DNA of 64,000 nucleotides, taken from NCBI RefSeq assembly GCF_900103635.1, contig NZ_FMXK01000016.1, positions 1 to 64,000 on the forward strand, written 5' to 3'. The DNA comes from Butyrivibrio sp. INlla18. GTDB lineage: Bacteria; Bacillota; Clostridia; Lachnospirales; Lachnospiraceae. The notes under the pieces were generated by a model. It saw only the letters and a program-made list of their open reading frames with translations, made no database searches and had not been told where the DNA came from. A program made the translations under genes and the position numbers. Of this stretch, positions 32,929-41,944 are shown piece after piece (position 1 is the stretch's first letter; each line of letters starts with the position of its first letter).

Positions 32929-33867
32929 ATGAGTAATTTTATTGTTTTTGACCTTGAGTGGAATCAGGGTGAGACGCCGGCACTTCTTGATGGTAAGACA
33001 CTTACCTTCGAGATTGTTGAGATCGGCGCAGTAAAACTTAATGAAAATAGGGAAAAGATCGGTGAGTTTTCAAGGCTTATCAAACCTCAGGTCTTTAAGG
33101 AAATGCACAAGATAACAGGTAAGCTCATTCATCTTTCCATGGAAGATCTCGAAGAAGGCGGTAGTTTTCAAGACGTTGCTAGAGATTTCCTTGAGTGGTG
33201 CGGACCAGAGCCTAAGTTTTGTAGCTGGGGACCGCTTGATCTTAGAGAATTTCAGAGTAATCTGGATTTCTTTGGACTTCCTCTTTTGTCTGACAGGCCT
33301 ATAGCATTTTATGATGTTCAGAAGTTATATAGCCTTGCTTATGATGATGGCCGTACCAGAAAGGCTCTTTCTACAGCGGTTGAAGAGCTTAAGCTAGACA
33401 GTGATATACCATTTCATAGAGCTCTTGCCGATGCTGCATACACAGCAGAGATCTTTAAGACCTTTGATGAGAGGGTATTAAAAAGAATCTCTTTTGATAC
33501 TTATGTTACTCCAAAGTCCAAAAAACAAGAGATCAGGATCGTATTTGATAACTACGAGAAGTACATTTCTCGTGAGTTTGATACTAAGGAAGATATCTTA
33601 GAGAACATGGAGATCATGAGCACCAAGTGCTATATCTGCCACAAGAATCTAAGGCGCAAGATAAAATGGTTTTCTCCTAATGGCAAGCACTATTATGCGG
33701 TGGCCTTTTGCGACAAGCATGGATTTATGAAGGCTAAGGTCAGGATCAAAAAAGCTGAGAATGGAAGATTGTTTGTAGTTAAGACTTGTAAGTTTATTTC
33801 TCCAGAAGATATGGAGGATATGAAGAATAAGCAAAGGAAAGTGAAAAAGAGGCAGAATCCTCAGTGA
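32929..33867 (+). CDS. DEDDh 3'-5' exonuclease family protein
   Basis: The 312-residue protein starts with FIVFDLEWNQGE (first two acidic metal ligands), continues with FCSWGPLDLREFQSNLDFFGLP and PFHRALADAAYTAEIF (His and last Asp), i.e. an RNase T/PolC-type exonuclease. The last ~110 residues carry four Cys (CYICHK, plus single Cys residues) and a Lys/Arg-rich tail that may bind zinc and nucleic acid. Substrate unknown. The CDS end overlaps a bidirectional terminator. Confidence 0.88.
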   Translation: MSNFIVFDLEWNQGETPALLDGKTLTFEIVEIGAVKLNENREKIGEFSRLIKPQVFKEMHKITGKLIHLSMEDLEEGGSFQDVARDFLEWCGPEPKFCSWGPLDLREFQSNLDFFGLPLLSDRPIAFYDVQKLYSLAYDDGRTRKALSTAVEELKLDSDIPFHRALADAAYTAEIFKTFDERVLKRISFDTYVTPKSKKQEIRIVFDNYEKYISREFDTKEDILENMEIMSTKCYICHKNLRRKIKWFSPNGKHYYAVAFCDKHGFMKAKVRIKKAENGRLFVVKTCKFISPEDMEDMKNKQRKVKKRQNPQ

Positions 33868-33884
33868 TTCTACCTCTTTTTTTT
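33846..33884. terminator. Bidirectional terminator
   Basis: AAAGAGGCAGAATC pairs with GATTCTACCTCTTT, with T8 on the plus side and T-rich flanks on the minus side. It covers the ends of both the exonuclease and the convergent carboxypeptidase gene. Confidence 0.85.
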
Positions 33885-35334
33885 ATTTAAATCTGTTTTT
33901 GAAACGACCGCGTTTGAATTCTCTTTTTCTACGTCTGTATCTGATCTTGTCACTCTTACTACTGAAGGTTCGGTGGTGGAATGCTCTAGATCCAACGGAA
34001 CCAAAGATAGTAAGCAGTATGACTAGGGCTACAGCAATTATAAGAAGGATCCTGACATCAATGTAAATGGTGTGCTTGCCGCCAAGAGTAGCATCGCTTG
34101 GAGCCTTTGATAATGAGTAGCACAGCATTGCGTAGCCGATAGGAACTTTGTTGTAGGTGTAGCTTATCTTGGCAAGAGCTGTAGGATATGTCTCTTTTTC
34201 CTGAGCAGTAAGGTCATAGGACACTTCGTAGCTGGTATCGTTAATTGATGAAGTCTTTGGCAAAATGATGGAGCTTGTAGCGTCAAGGCTAAGTATGTTA
34301 CCTGACTTACCAAAGACATCGTTTTCTGATTCAAAGAACAAGGAATCATTTGGCATATATCTGGACTCGTTGTCTGCAACGTTCACAAGATGGAAGTTGT
34401 TGAAGGCGTAGTCGAAAAGAGTAACTGTATCAGTGAACTGTGTTGGTGACTCTTCCATGAATACTACGCATACAAGCTTCATGCCATCGCGCTCAGCGCA
34501 GGTAACAAGAGTTTCTCTAGCGAGGTCTGTGTAACCAGTCTTACCGCCAACTATTCCGTCATATTTGATCTCTCCAGTAATGAGCTTGTGCTTGTTGTTT
34601 AGATAGAACTCGTCGGGCTGAGTGGCTGTTGGCTCGAAATGATATCTAGGAGTGTTGGCCACGTTACAAAGTAGTTCATTACTAAAAAACTCTGAGGAGA
34701 TCAGTGCAAGGTCGTAGACACTTGTGTAGTGGTTATCTTCTTGAAGACCGTTTGTATTGGCAAAATGCGTATTAGTACAGCCTAGGGACTTGGCTTTGTC
34801 GTTCATGAGCCTTATGAAAGCATCTATACTGCCGCTAACATGCTCTGCAACAGCATTTGCAACCTCATTGGCACTTCCAACCATGATTCCGTAGAGGGCT
34901 TGCTCAAGAGTTATTGATTCGCCTACGTCCATACCTATGCTGGAACCATCGTGAGGAACGCTAAATACTGCATCATGGGAAAAGGTCACCATATCACTAA
35001 GAGCGGAGTTTTCTGCAGCGAGAAGGCAAGTCATGATCTTGGTAGTACTTGCCGGATAGAGCTCTTCGTGGATGTTCTTGGCATAAAGGATCGTTCCAGT
35101 GTTAACTTCCATGACAATAGCAGACTCTGCAGATACTTCCGGACCTTCAGGCCAGTTAGGAGTGCTGTTACTCTGGATGGGAAGGCTCTTTCTCTCAGCT
35201 GCGGCCTCTTCGTAATTGGGCGTATCAGCATGAACATCAAGTGAAAAGGTGCATGCGCAGATCGTGATCGTCAAAAGCACTGAAATTATCTTAAATATGC
35301 AGTTCTTTTTGTTAGTAAATAAAGATAAATTCAT
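33883..35334 (-). CDS. D-alanyl-D-alanine carboxypeptidase (DacF/PBP5-type)
   Basis: The product (483 aa from ATG 35334) has a signal peptide, a serine peptidase S11 domain with SxxK (PASTTKIM), SxN (SANEVAN) and KTG (GGKTGYTD), then a beta-rich PBP5_C domain and a C-terminal membrane helix (ILLIIAVALVILLTIFG) with a basic tail. It trims the terminal D-Ala of peptidoglycan stem peptides. The start is uncertain: no clear ribosome site; a TTG at 35373 is the alternative. It diverges from trmB with a ~90 base gap. Confidence 0.92.
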   Translation of the reverse strand: MNLSLFTNKKNCIFKIISVLLTITICACTFSLDVHADTPNYEEAAAERKSLPIQSNSTPNWPEGPEVSAESAIVMEVNTGTILYAKNIHEELYPASTTKIMTCLLAAENSALSDMVTFSHDAVFSVPHDGSSIGMDVGESITLEQALYGIMVGSANEVANAVAEHVSGSIDAFIRLMNDKAKSLGCTNTHFANTNGLQEDNHYTSVYDLALISSEFFSNELLCNVANTPRYHFEPTATQPDEFYLNNKHKLITGEIKYDGIVGGKTGYTDLARETLVTCAERDGMKLVCVVFMEESPTQFTDTVTLFDYAFNNFHLVNVADNESRYMPNDSLFFESENDVFGKSGNILSLDATSSIILPKTSSINDTSYEVSYDLTAQEKETYPTALAKISYTYNKVPIGYAMLCYSLSKAPSDATLGGKHTIYIDVRILLIIAVALVILLTIFGSVGSRAFHHRTFSSKSDKIRYRRRKREFKRGRFKNRFK

Positions 35335-35426
35335 AATATGTAAATCATACAATATTTGAACAGAACTTTTCAACTTGAAGCAAATGTTGTAAAATTCTTT
35401 TATAAGAATTACAGGTAGGAAATGGA

Positions 35427-36080
35427 ATGCGTTTACGAAATATCGCGGGATCCAGAGAGGTAATTGCTGATAGTGAATTTACTATCAAGGATCCAGAGAA
35501 GAAAAAAGGACTTTGGAAAAAAGAAGTCTTTGGAAATGATAATGAAATACATATTGAGATTGGTATGGGAAAGGGCAGATTCCTGATGGATATGGCAGCT
35601 CTCAATCCTAATATCAATTACGTAGGAATTGAAAAGTATTCTAGTGTACTTCTCAGAGCAATCCAGAAGCAGGAACAGCTTCTTTTACCTAATGTTAAAT
35701 TTATCAGAATGGAAGCAGAGAATATCACTGATGTATTTGCTCCTTCTGAGGTTGGCAAGATTTATCTTAACTTCTCAGATCCTTGGCCAAAGGACAGACA
35801 CGCCAAGAGAAGACTTCCTTCAAGGGAGTTCCTTGGAAGATATGACAAGATCCTTAAAAAGGACGGAGTCGTAGAGTTCAAGACTGACAACAAGGATCTT
35901 TTCCAGTTCGCGCTTGATGAGGTGGAGCCAGCAGGCTGGGACTTAGATGCGGTAACATACGATCTTCATCACGACAAGACCATGAATGAGGGTAATGTGA
36001 TGACAGAGTATGAGGAGAAGTTCTCATCAATTGGCAATCCAATATATAAATATATTGTAAGCAGAAAGGGGACAACATAA
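35427..36080 (+). CDS. trmB: tRNA (guanine46-N7)-methyltransferase
   Basis: The 217-residue protein has the TrmB signatures: IEIGMGKGRFLMDMA (SAM loop), NYVGIEKYSSVLLRA, and YLNFSDPWPKDRHAKRRL, the conserved catalytic/tRNA-binding stretch. It adds m7G at position 46 of tRNAs. Good AGGAAATGG site. The stop codon overlaps the trxA start (TAATG), so the two are translationally coupled. Confidence 0.95.
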   Translation: MRLRNIAGSREVIADSEFTIKDPEKKKGLWKKEVFGNDNEIHIEIGMGKGRFLMDMAALNPNINYVGIEKYSSVLLRAIQKQEQLLLPNVKFIRMEAENITDVFAPSEVGKIYLNFSDPWPKDRHAKRRLPSREFLGRYDKILKKDGVVEFKTDNKDLFQFALDEVEPAGWDLDAVTYDLHHDKTMNEGNVMTEYEEKFSSIGNPIYKYIVSRKGTT

Positions 36081-36400
36081 TGGATTACACATTAAACAGC
36101 CAGAATTTCGAAGAAGAAGTTTTAAAGAGCAAATTACCAGTTTTGGTGGATTTTTCAGCTGATTGGTGCGGCCCTTGCAAGATGATGGCCCCAATGATCG
36201 ATGAATTTGCTGAAGAGTATGAGGGGGAACTTAAGGTCGGTAAGATAAATGTTGACCAATCACCTGATGTGGCCCAGAAGTACAATGTAATGTCTATTCC
36301 AATGTTTGCTTTCTTCAAGAATGGAGAAGTTGTTGAGACAGCAGTTGGAGCACTTAATAAATCAAAATTACAAGGAATTATAGACAAGGTGCTGGCCTAA
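36080..36400 (+). CDS. trxA: Thioredoxin
   Basis: A 106-residue thioredoxin with the active site WCGPCK, cis-Pro loop (MSIPMF) and standard length. It supplies reducing power to enzymes such as the Cys-type GPx in this window. It is coupled to trmB. A hairpin GTGCTGGCCT/AGGTCAGCAC (36389-36411) followed by a T-rich stretch overlaps its stop codon and may act as a terminator. Confidence 0.95.
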   Translation: MDYTLNSQNFEEEVLKSKLPVLVDFSADWCGPCKMMAPMIDEFAEEYEGELKVGKINVDQSPDVAQKYNVMSIPMFAFFKNGEVVETAVGALNKSKLQGIIDKVLA

Positions 36401-36418
36401 TAGGTCAGCACTTTAGTT
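36389..36418 (+). terminator. Probable terminator of trmB-trxA
   Basis: GTGCTGGCCT and AGGTCAGCAC pair (one G-T) over an AAT loop, followed by TTTAGTTT. It overlaps the trxA stop codon. Confidence 0.55.
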
Positions 36419-36443
36419 TAATCAGAATTGATAGGAGTAAGTT

Positions 36444-37091
36444 TTGGCTGATAAGATTACTAATTTTTCAGATTACAAAAAAAGAGAGCCTGAAAAAAAA
36501 GAAGAAGTAAAAAAAGACCTTTCAGAAACTACAGAGATCAATAATATCGAGATTGTGGATCCGTATAATTTCTTTAACGCTGAGGAAAGAGAAGAGTACT
36601 TCAAAGAGAGACAAAAGGAGTCTTTGGAAGATCCTGAAGATGATTATGTCGAAGAGGATTATGAGGAAGAGTACGACGAAGAGGACTACGAGGATGCTGA
36701 AGAGGACGAAGAAGACGAGGAGCGCGGCGGAATTACGCCTGAACTCCTTGTAAGGATCGCATCCATTATTACTGGTGTTTTCATTTTGGTTATGATAGCT
36801 TTTGCTGTTAAGGTGAAAGTGTTTGATAAATATCTCAATGATCCAGACGAGCAGCAGACTGAAGTAACTGCGCTTCCAACTGGTTTTGTAGAAAAGAATG
36901 ATACGGTAACTGTGTCAGGTGCATCATCTCTTAACCTGCGTTCTGGCCCAAGTACAGACAGTGCCAAGATCGGAACTGTTGACGAGGGAACACAGCTTAA
37001 GAGAATAGCTGTAGCAGAGGATGGTTCCTGGGCTCTTGTAGAATATGAGGGACAGCAGGTTTACGCATCCATGAAATACCTTAAAGAATAG
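36444..37091 (+). CDS. SH3-domain membrane protein with acidic cytoplasmic tail
   Basis: The 215-residue protein has a long Glu/Asp-rich cytoplasmic region (residues ~25-98, nearly continuous acidic at 68-96), one membrane segment (~102-124) and a C-terminal bacterial SH3 (SH3b) domain (LNLRSGPSTDSAKIGTVDEGTQL) outside. SH3b domains bind peptidoglycan. The start is TTG with TAGGAG upstream. A cell-wall anchoring or signalling role is inferred. It ends 1 base before the convergent hypothetical gene. Confidence 0.8.
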   Translation: MADKITNFSDYKKREPEKKEEVKKDLSETTEINNIEIVDPYNFFNAEEREEYFKERQKESLEDPEDDYVEEDYEEEYDEEDYEDAEEDEEDEERGGITPELLVRIASIITGVFILVMIAFAVKVKVFDKYLNDPDEQQTEVTALPTGFVEKNDTVTVSGASSLNLRSGPSTDSAKIGTVDEGTQLKRIAVAEDGSWALVEYEGQQVYASMKYLKE

Positions 37092-37092
37092 A

Positions 37093-37542
37093 TCATCTAC
37101 TTCTTGAGTGGAGCCAGGAATAGAATCTGTCCTGGGCTTCTGAAAGAGTATTACTAGAACGTGAGAAGGTATCAGCGTGAGAAAGGACTTCTTCCACACT
37201 GGTATCCTTGGCGTGATCAGCAATTTTTTGAGCACAATTTTTTTCAAGCGACTGGTAATCCATGTTTACCAGAAGAGTTCCGTGCAGTGATTTTATAGAT
37301 GTGTATAGTGTAGGATATTTCTTTTGCACCAGAGAGAATTCATCAAGGATCTGTTCTCTGGACTGCAGGCAAAATAGAATGTAGATAGATTCCACTATTT
37401 CAGGAGGCTCAATCTCATCCTGATATGAATTTTCCTCATAACCATCCTTAGTTGCATAGTACTCACAGATCTCCTGTACAAGAGATCCTATTTTTGTGTT
37501 GTCATATAATTTTTGTAGTTCGTCAAATTTTTTCTCGCTCAT
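37093..37542 (-). CDS. Hypothetical protein, 149 aa
   Basis: Not recognised. The protein is soluble, acidic, mostly helical (KFDELQKLYDNTKIGSLVQEICEYY at the start, ALSEAQDRFYSW-like end), with no signal peptide or metal motif. It diverges from murI by 30 bases and converges with the SH3 gene with a single base between stop codons. A GAGAAAAAA region precedes the ATG but no strong ribosome site is visible. Confidence 0.65.
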   Translation of the reverse strand: MSEKKFDELQKLYDNTKIGSLVQEICEYYATKDGYEENSYQDEIEPPEIVESIYILFCLQSREQILDEFSLVQKKYPTLYTSIKSLHGTLLVNMDYQSLEKNCAQKIADHAKDTSVEEVLSHADTFSRSSNTLSEAQDRFYSWLHSRSR

Positions 37543-37572
37543 ATCATTAGTATAGCAAAAGAGGAAACAATT

Positions 37573-38391
37573 ATGAAGATTGGCATTTTCGATTCTGGTA
37601 TAGGCGGAATGTCCGTTTTACACGAAGCTTATCACAGATTGCCAAATGAAAAATACATATTTTACGCAGATACAGAGCATGTGCCCTATGGTCTCAAGAC
37701 TCCTGAACAGATAACAGGTTATGCAATTAATATTGCAGAATTTTTGATCGATCAGGGAGCAGAGGCAATCGTTGTAGCTTGCAATACAGCTACCAGCGTG
37801 GCGATCAAGGAACTTCGAAGACGATTTGATATACCGATTCTTGGTATGGAACCTGCCGTAAAACCGGCTGTTGAAGTGACAGATAAAAAGCGTATAATGG
37901 TCATTGCGACTCCGGTCACAATAAGAGAAGATAAGCTCAAAGATCTTCTTCACAGAGTTGATGAAGAGCACAGAGTAGACCTTCTTGCCATGCCTAGACT
38001 AGTTGAATTTGCTGAGCGTGAAGAATTTGATTCGGAGGATGTTCGTGGGTATATCGAGGAGCAGTTCTCTGCCTTCGATAAAGATAAATATTGCGCACTG
38101 GTTCTTGGGTGCACACATTTCAACTATTTCAAGCCAGAGTACAGGAGATACTTTGGGGATGATACGCTTCTGATTGATGGAAATTATGGTACGATCCACC
38201 ATTTAGCAGACGTTCTTGGGCTTAAAATGTCATCAGATCAAGATAAAGCGATTTATTTTGAGGACTACCACAATATGTTGTGTCAGTGCAATACGGATTT
38301 TTATTTTTCAGGAAAAAAAGTTGAAGACCCGAAAACGCTAGAACACATATGCAGACTGCATAATAGACTGGAATTAGTTAGAAAAAATTAA
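37573..38391 (+). CDS. murI: Glutamate racemase
   Basis: The 272-residue protein has the catalytic signatures IGIFDSGIGGMSVL (Asp-Ser), VVACNTATS (first Cys) and VLGCTHFNY (second Cys). It interconverts L- and D-glutamate for peptidoglycan synthesis. AGAGGAAA precedes the ATG. It is monocistronic, followed by the nrdD regulatory region. Confidence 0.95.
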   Translation: MKIGIFDSGIGGMSVLHEAYHRLPNEKYIFYADTEHVPYGLKTPEQITGYAINIAEFLIDQGAEAIVVACNTATSVAIKELRRRFDIPILGMEPAVKPAVEVTDKKRIMVIATPVTIREDKLKDLLHRVDEEHRVDLLAMPRLVEFAEREEFDSEDVRGYIEEQFSAFDKDKYCALVLGCTHFNYFKPEYRRYFGDDTLLIDGNYGTIHHLADVLGLKMSSDQDKAIYFEDYHNMLCQCNTDFYFSGKKVEDPKTLEHICRLHNRLELVRKN

Positions 38392-38403
38392 TAATTTAGT
38401 CAC

Positions 38404-38458
38404 TTGAATTAATCAATATAGTGTACTATCATTAAATCGTGACCACAAGATATTGTGA
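38404..38458 (+). promoter_or_regulatory. nrdD promoter with candidate NrdR boxes
   Basis: TTGAAT (38404-38409) and TATCAT (38427-38432) are 17 bp apart. Two sequences resemble the NrdR box (acaCAATATATAGTGt): TTAATCAATATAGTGT (38409-38424) in the promoter and CCACAAGATATTGTGA (38443-38458) just after it. Their spacing of 34 bp is a little longer than the typical 31-32, so NrdR control is tentative. Confidence 0.5.
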
Positions 38459-38510
38459 TTCAAAACCTTGGGTCAAAAATTTAGTTTAAATTTTTTATTA
38501 GGGGGCTTTT

Positions 38511-40742
38511 ATGAAGATCATTAAGAGAAGCGGTAAAGAAGTTACATTTGACGGAAATAAGATTCTTGCTGCTATCGAAAAGGCTAACAATGAGGTGACT
38601 GACGAGAAGAAGTTAACAGCAGGTCAGATCAGCGACATTGAGAGAAGCGTTGAGAGTAAGTGTGCGTCTCTTACTCGTGCTGCCAGCGTAGAGGAAATCC
38701 AGGATATGGTTGAGGATGACCTTATGAAATCTGGCAAATTTGAAGTTGCAAGAAAGTACATAACATACCGCTATAAGCATGCTCTTGTGAGAAAGTCTAA
38801 CACAACTGACGAGCAGATCATGTCTCTTATTGAGTGTAACAATGAGGAAGTTAAGCAGGAGAATTCTAACAAGAATCCTACTGTTAACAGCGTTCAGAGA
38901 GATTACATGGCGGGAGAAGTTTCTAAGGATATCACTAAGAGATTTCTTTTACCAGAAGATGTAGTTAAGGCTCATGAAGAAGGACTTATCCACTTCCATG
39001 ATTCAGACTACTTCGCACAGCATATGCACAACTGCTGTCTTGTAAACCTCGAGGATATGCTCCAGAATGGTACAGTTATTTCTGAAACCATGATCGAGCG
39101 TCCAAAGAGCTTTTCAACAGCTTGTAATATTGCAACACAGGCAATTGCTCAGATCGCCAGCTCACAGTACGGCGGACAGAGTATTACATTGTCTCACCTG
39201 GTTCCATTTGTTGATGTCAGCAGACAGAAGTTCCGTAAGGAAGTTGCTCTCGAGTTTGAGACTGCAGGCATGAAGATCAACAAGAAGCAGGTAAATGAGA
39301 TCGCAGAGATGCGTGTTAGAAAAGAGATTGAGAGAGGATGCCAGGTTATCCAGTATCAGGTCATCACTCTTATGACTACAAATGGTCAGGCTCCTTTCAT
39401 CACAGTATATATGTATCTTGATGAGGTACCAGAAGGTCAGACCAGAGAAGACCTTGCTATGGTGATCGAGGAGATGCTCAAGCAGCGTATCCTTGGTGTT
39501 AAGAATGAAAAAGGACAGCTCATTACACCAGCATTCCCTAAGCTCATCTATGTACTTGATGAAGATAACATCCATGAGGATTCTAAGTACTGGTACTTAA
39601 CAGAGCTTGCAGCTAAGTGTACAGCTAAGCGTCTTGTTCCTGATTACATTTCTGCCAAGAAGATGAAGGAACTTAAGGGCGGCGATGTATATCCATGTAT
39701 GGGATGCAGATCTTTCCTTACACCTGACAATGAGAATGCTCCTGAAGGATTCTGCAACACAGGCAACAAGGCTCATGCTCAGAACTACAAAGAGGGAGAT
39801 CACAAGTATTACGGACGTTTCAACCAGGGTGTTGTAACACTTAACCTTGTTGATGTTGCTTGTTCTTCAAACAGAGATGAAGAGAAGTTCTGGCAGCTTA
39901 TGGAAGAGAGAACAGAGCTCTGTAAGAGAGCACTTATGTGCAGACACAACAGACTTCTTGGCACTCCTTCAGACGTAGCTCCTATTCTTTGGCAGAATGG
40001 TGCACTTGCAAGACTTGCTAAGGGCGAAGTTATCGATCCACTGTTATTTGGTAACTACTCAACTATTTCTCTTGGTTATGCAGGACTTTGCGAATGTACA
40101 AAGTACATGAAGGGCGTTTCTCATACAGATCCTAAGGGTAAGGATTTTGCTCTTAAGGTTATGCAGTTCCTTAATGATAAGTGTGCTAAGTGGAGAGCTG
40201 AGACAAATGTTTCATTTAGTTTGTATGGAACACCACTTGAGTCTACAACATATAAGTTTGCAAAGGCACTTCAGAAGAGATTTGGCATAATTCCTGAAGT
40301 AACAGACAAGAACTACATTACAAACAGCTATCACGTTCATGTAACTGAACAGATCGATGCATTTACAAAGCTTAAGTTTGAATCTGAGTTCCAGGCTCTT
40401 TCACCTGGAGGAGCTATCAGCTATGTTGAGGTTCCTGATATGAACAGCAACATTGAGGCAGTTCTTTCAGTAATGAAGTACATTTATGACAACATTATGT
40501 ACGCTGAGCTCAATACAAAGTCTGACTACTGCCAGTGCTGTGGCTATGATGGAGAAATCAAGATCGTTACTGATACAGACGGCAAGCTTATCTGGGAATG
40601 CCCTAACTGCGGCAACCGCAATCAGGACAAGATGAACGTAGCTAGACGTACATGTGGTTATATCGGAACACAGTTCTGGAATCAGGGTAGAACACAGGAG
40701 ATCAAAGAGAGAGTTCTCCATATGTCTAATTCCAAGAACTAA
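38511..40742 (+). CDS. nrdD: Anaerobic ribonucleoside-triphosphate reductase
   Basis: The 743-residue protein has an N-terminal ATP-cone (KIIKRSGKEVTFDGNKILAAI), the NrdD catalytic barrel, a zinc-binding CxxC pair set (CQCCGYDGE, CPNCG) and the glycyl radical site RTCGYIG near the C-terminus. It makes dNTPs without oxygen and needs NrdG for radical formation. Upstream region resembles NrdR boxes. A terminator hairpin separates it from nrdG, which may limit activase dose. Confidence 0.97.
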   Translation: MKIIKRSGKEVTFDGNKILAAIEKANNEVTDEKKLTAGQISDIERSVESKCASLTRAASVEEIQDMVEDDLMKSGKFEVARKYITYRYKHALVRKSNTTDEQIMSLIECNNEEVKQENSNKNPTVNSVQRDYMAGEVSKDITKRFLLPEDVVKAHEEGLIHFHDSDYFAQHMHNCCLVNLEDMLQNGTVISETMIERPKSFSTACNIATQAIAQIASSQYGGQSITLSHLVPFVDVSRQKFRKEVALEFETAGMKINKKQVNEIAEMRVRKEIERGCQVIQYQVITLMTTNGQAPFITVYMYLDEVPEGQTREDLAMVIEEMLKQRILGVKNEKGQLITPAFPKLIYVLDEDNIHEDSKYWYLTELAAKCTAKRLVPDYISAKKMKELKGGDVYPCMGCRSFLTPDNENAPEGFCNTGNKAHAQNYKEGDHKYYGRFNQGVVTLNLVDVACSSNRDEEKFWQLMEERTELCKRALMCRHNRLLGTPSDVAPILWQNGALARLAKGEVIDPLLFGNYSTISLGYAGLCECTKYMKGVSHTDPKGKDFALKVMQFLNDKCAKWRAETNVSFSLYGTPLESTTYKFAKALQKRFGIIPEVTDKNYITNSYHVHVTEQIDAFTKLKFESEFQALSPGGAISYVEVPDMNSNIEAVLSVMKYIYDNIMYAELNTKSDYCQCCGYDGEIKIVTDTDGKLIWECPNCGNRNQDKMNVARRTCGYIGTQFWNQGRTQEIKERVLHMSNSKN

Positions 40743-40778
40743 ATTATGAGGGTATGAAAAAGTATAAATAGATTAAGC

Positions 40779-40810
40779 TTAAGCCAGGATTATTTCCTGG
40801 CTTAAACTTT
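40779..40810 (+). terminator. Attenuator/terminator between nrdD and nrdG
   Basis: TTAAGCCAGGA pairs perfectly with TCCTGGCTTAA over a 5-base loop, followed by ACTTT. The 22-base gap to nrdG leaves no room for a separate promoter, so readthrough is expected. Confidence 0.7.
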
Positions 40811-40831
40811 CCTGTAAATAGAGAGGTCACT

Positions 40832-41383
40832 ATGAATTACGGAGAGATTCTTTATACAGATGTAGCAAATGGAATAGGATGCAGGACTTCGCTTTTTGTT
40901 TCTGGCTGTACCCACCATTGTAAAGGGTGTTTTAATGAAATGACCTGGGATTTTAACTATGGTAAGCCTTTTACAAAAGAGGTTGAGGATGAGATCATTG
41001 AGACTTTGAAGCCTGATTACATTGATGGTTTGACGATCCTTGGCGGCGAACCAATGGAAGTAGTTAATCAAAAGGTCTTAAGGCCTTTTATCGAGCGCAT
41101 CAAAAAAGAGGTTCCTAAAGCTACTATCTGGATATATTCAGGCTATACTTGGGAAGAACTTACAGATGCAAACAATAAGCGCTGTCACAGTGATGATACA
41201 GACAAGATTCTCTCAATGATCGATGTTCTTGTAGATGGCGAGTTTATGCTGGATAAAAAAGACCTGATGCTCAGATTTAGAGGATCGTCCAATCAGAGAG
41301 TTATAAACGTACCTGAAACTTTGGCAAAAGGGGAAGTTGTGCTGTCAAAATATAATGACAGAGATACTTCGAGATCTGTATAA
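40832..41383 (+). CDS. nrdG: Anaerobic ribonucleotide reductase activating protein
   Basis: The 183-residue radical SAM protein carries the cluster motif CTHHCKGC (C-x3-C-x2-C) near residue 26 and the NrdG pattern TILGGEPM. It cleaves SAM to generate the glycyl radical on NrdD. AGAGAGGTC precedes the ATG. A perfect terminator stem follows at 41388-41416. Confidence 0.95.
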   Translation: MNYGEILYTDVANGIGCRTSLFVSGCTHHCKGCFNEMTWDFNYGKPFTKEVEDEIIETLKPDYIDGLTILGGEPMEVVNQKVLRPFIERIKKEVPKATIWIYSGYTWEELTDANNKRCHSDDTDKILSMIDVLVDGEFMLDKKDLMLRFRGSSNQRVINVPETLAKGEVVLSKYNDRDTSRSV

Positions 41384-41387
41384 AGAA

Positions 41388-41417
41388 AAAGAAGACTGTT
41401 GGGGACAGTCTTCTTTT
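41388..41417 (+). terminator. Terminator of nrdG
   Basis: AAAGAAGACTGT pairs with ACAGTCTTCTTT over TGGGG, followed by T residues. It closes the nrdDG unit before the proS leader. Confidence 0.8.
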
Positions 41418-41475
41418 GGGGTAGGAACCTGAAATTCCCACCAAATTGTTAGAGGTTTTATAAAGGAAATACGTT

Positions 41476-41529
41476 ATGGCGAACGTAAATCGACTATATA
41501 AATTGTCAGATCCGCATCTGATATATTGA
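41476..41529 (+). CDS. Possible 17-codon small ORF upstream of the T-box
   Basis: ATG 41476 has AAAGGAAA at a good distance and encodes a 17-residue peptide ending at TGA 41529 (MANVNRLYKLSDPHLIY). It lies before the proS promoter and is not part of the T-box. It could be a remnant or a leader peptide; coding status is uncertain. Confidence 0.2.
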   Translation: MANVNRLYKLSDPHLIY

Positions 41530-41602
41530 TTGTAACCCAACAGTATAGCCACTGAAAGTGCTTACATGGTACAAAATGTTGAAAATATTGACTTGGGCAG
41601 GC

Positions 41603-41631
41603 TTGACAATAAAAGGTAATCTGAATAAAAT
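41603..41631 (+). promoter_or_regulatory. proS promoter
   Basis: TTGACA (41603-41608) and TAAAAT (41626-41631) are separated by 17 bp. Transcription would start near 41638 and give a ~305-base leader containing the T-box riboswitch. Confidence 0.8.
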
Positions 41632-41637
41632 TTTTTT

Positions 41638-41894
41638 AAATAAAAAAATAGACGTTGAAGAGGAATAGTAGCTTAGAATAAACGTCCCAGAGAGAGAGCA
41701 GTTGGTGTGAAGCTCTTACGATAAAAAAGCGAACCTGCCTTGGAGTCCTGTATGAAAGCGTTTGCATAAATACAGCGTGTCCCGCGTTAAGGGTGATAAT
41801 GAAGTGAAATCTGTTTTTTGAATAGAAACGGATTTAAATAGGGTGGTACCGCCGAGTCTTCGGTCCCTGTTGTTAGGGATGCGAAGGCTTTTTT
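41638..41894 (+). ncRNA. T-box riboswitch controlling proS
   Basis: The leader contains a Stem I region (GACGTTGAAGAGGAATAGTA, AGAGAGAGAGC, GGTGTGAAGCTC), the conserved T-box AGGGTGGTACCGCCG (41840-41854) and an intrinsic terminator (GTCTTCG...CGAAGGC with GGTCCCT/AGGGAT, T6, 41856-41894). A candidate specifier is CCT (Pro) at 41734-41736 in GCGAACCTGCC. Uncharged tRNA-Pro would stabilise the antiterminator and allow proS expression. Confidence 0.92.
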
Positions 41895-41944
41895 ATTTGT
41901 TATTAGCCTCGTGTCCACTTCATAAGAAAAAGAGGAGAAAAGAA

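Noticed and set aside
36553..36753. Lys/Arg-rich frame inside the SH3 gene
   Set aside because: It is the shifted frame of the acidic GAA/GAT-rich stretch and has no start signal.
41843..41944. Open frame extending proS upstream
   Set aside because: It runs through the T-box and terminator; the ATG at 41945 with AAGAGGAGA is the clear start.
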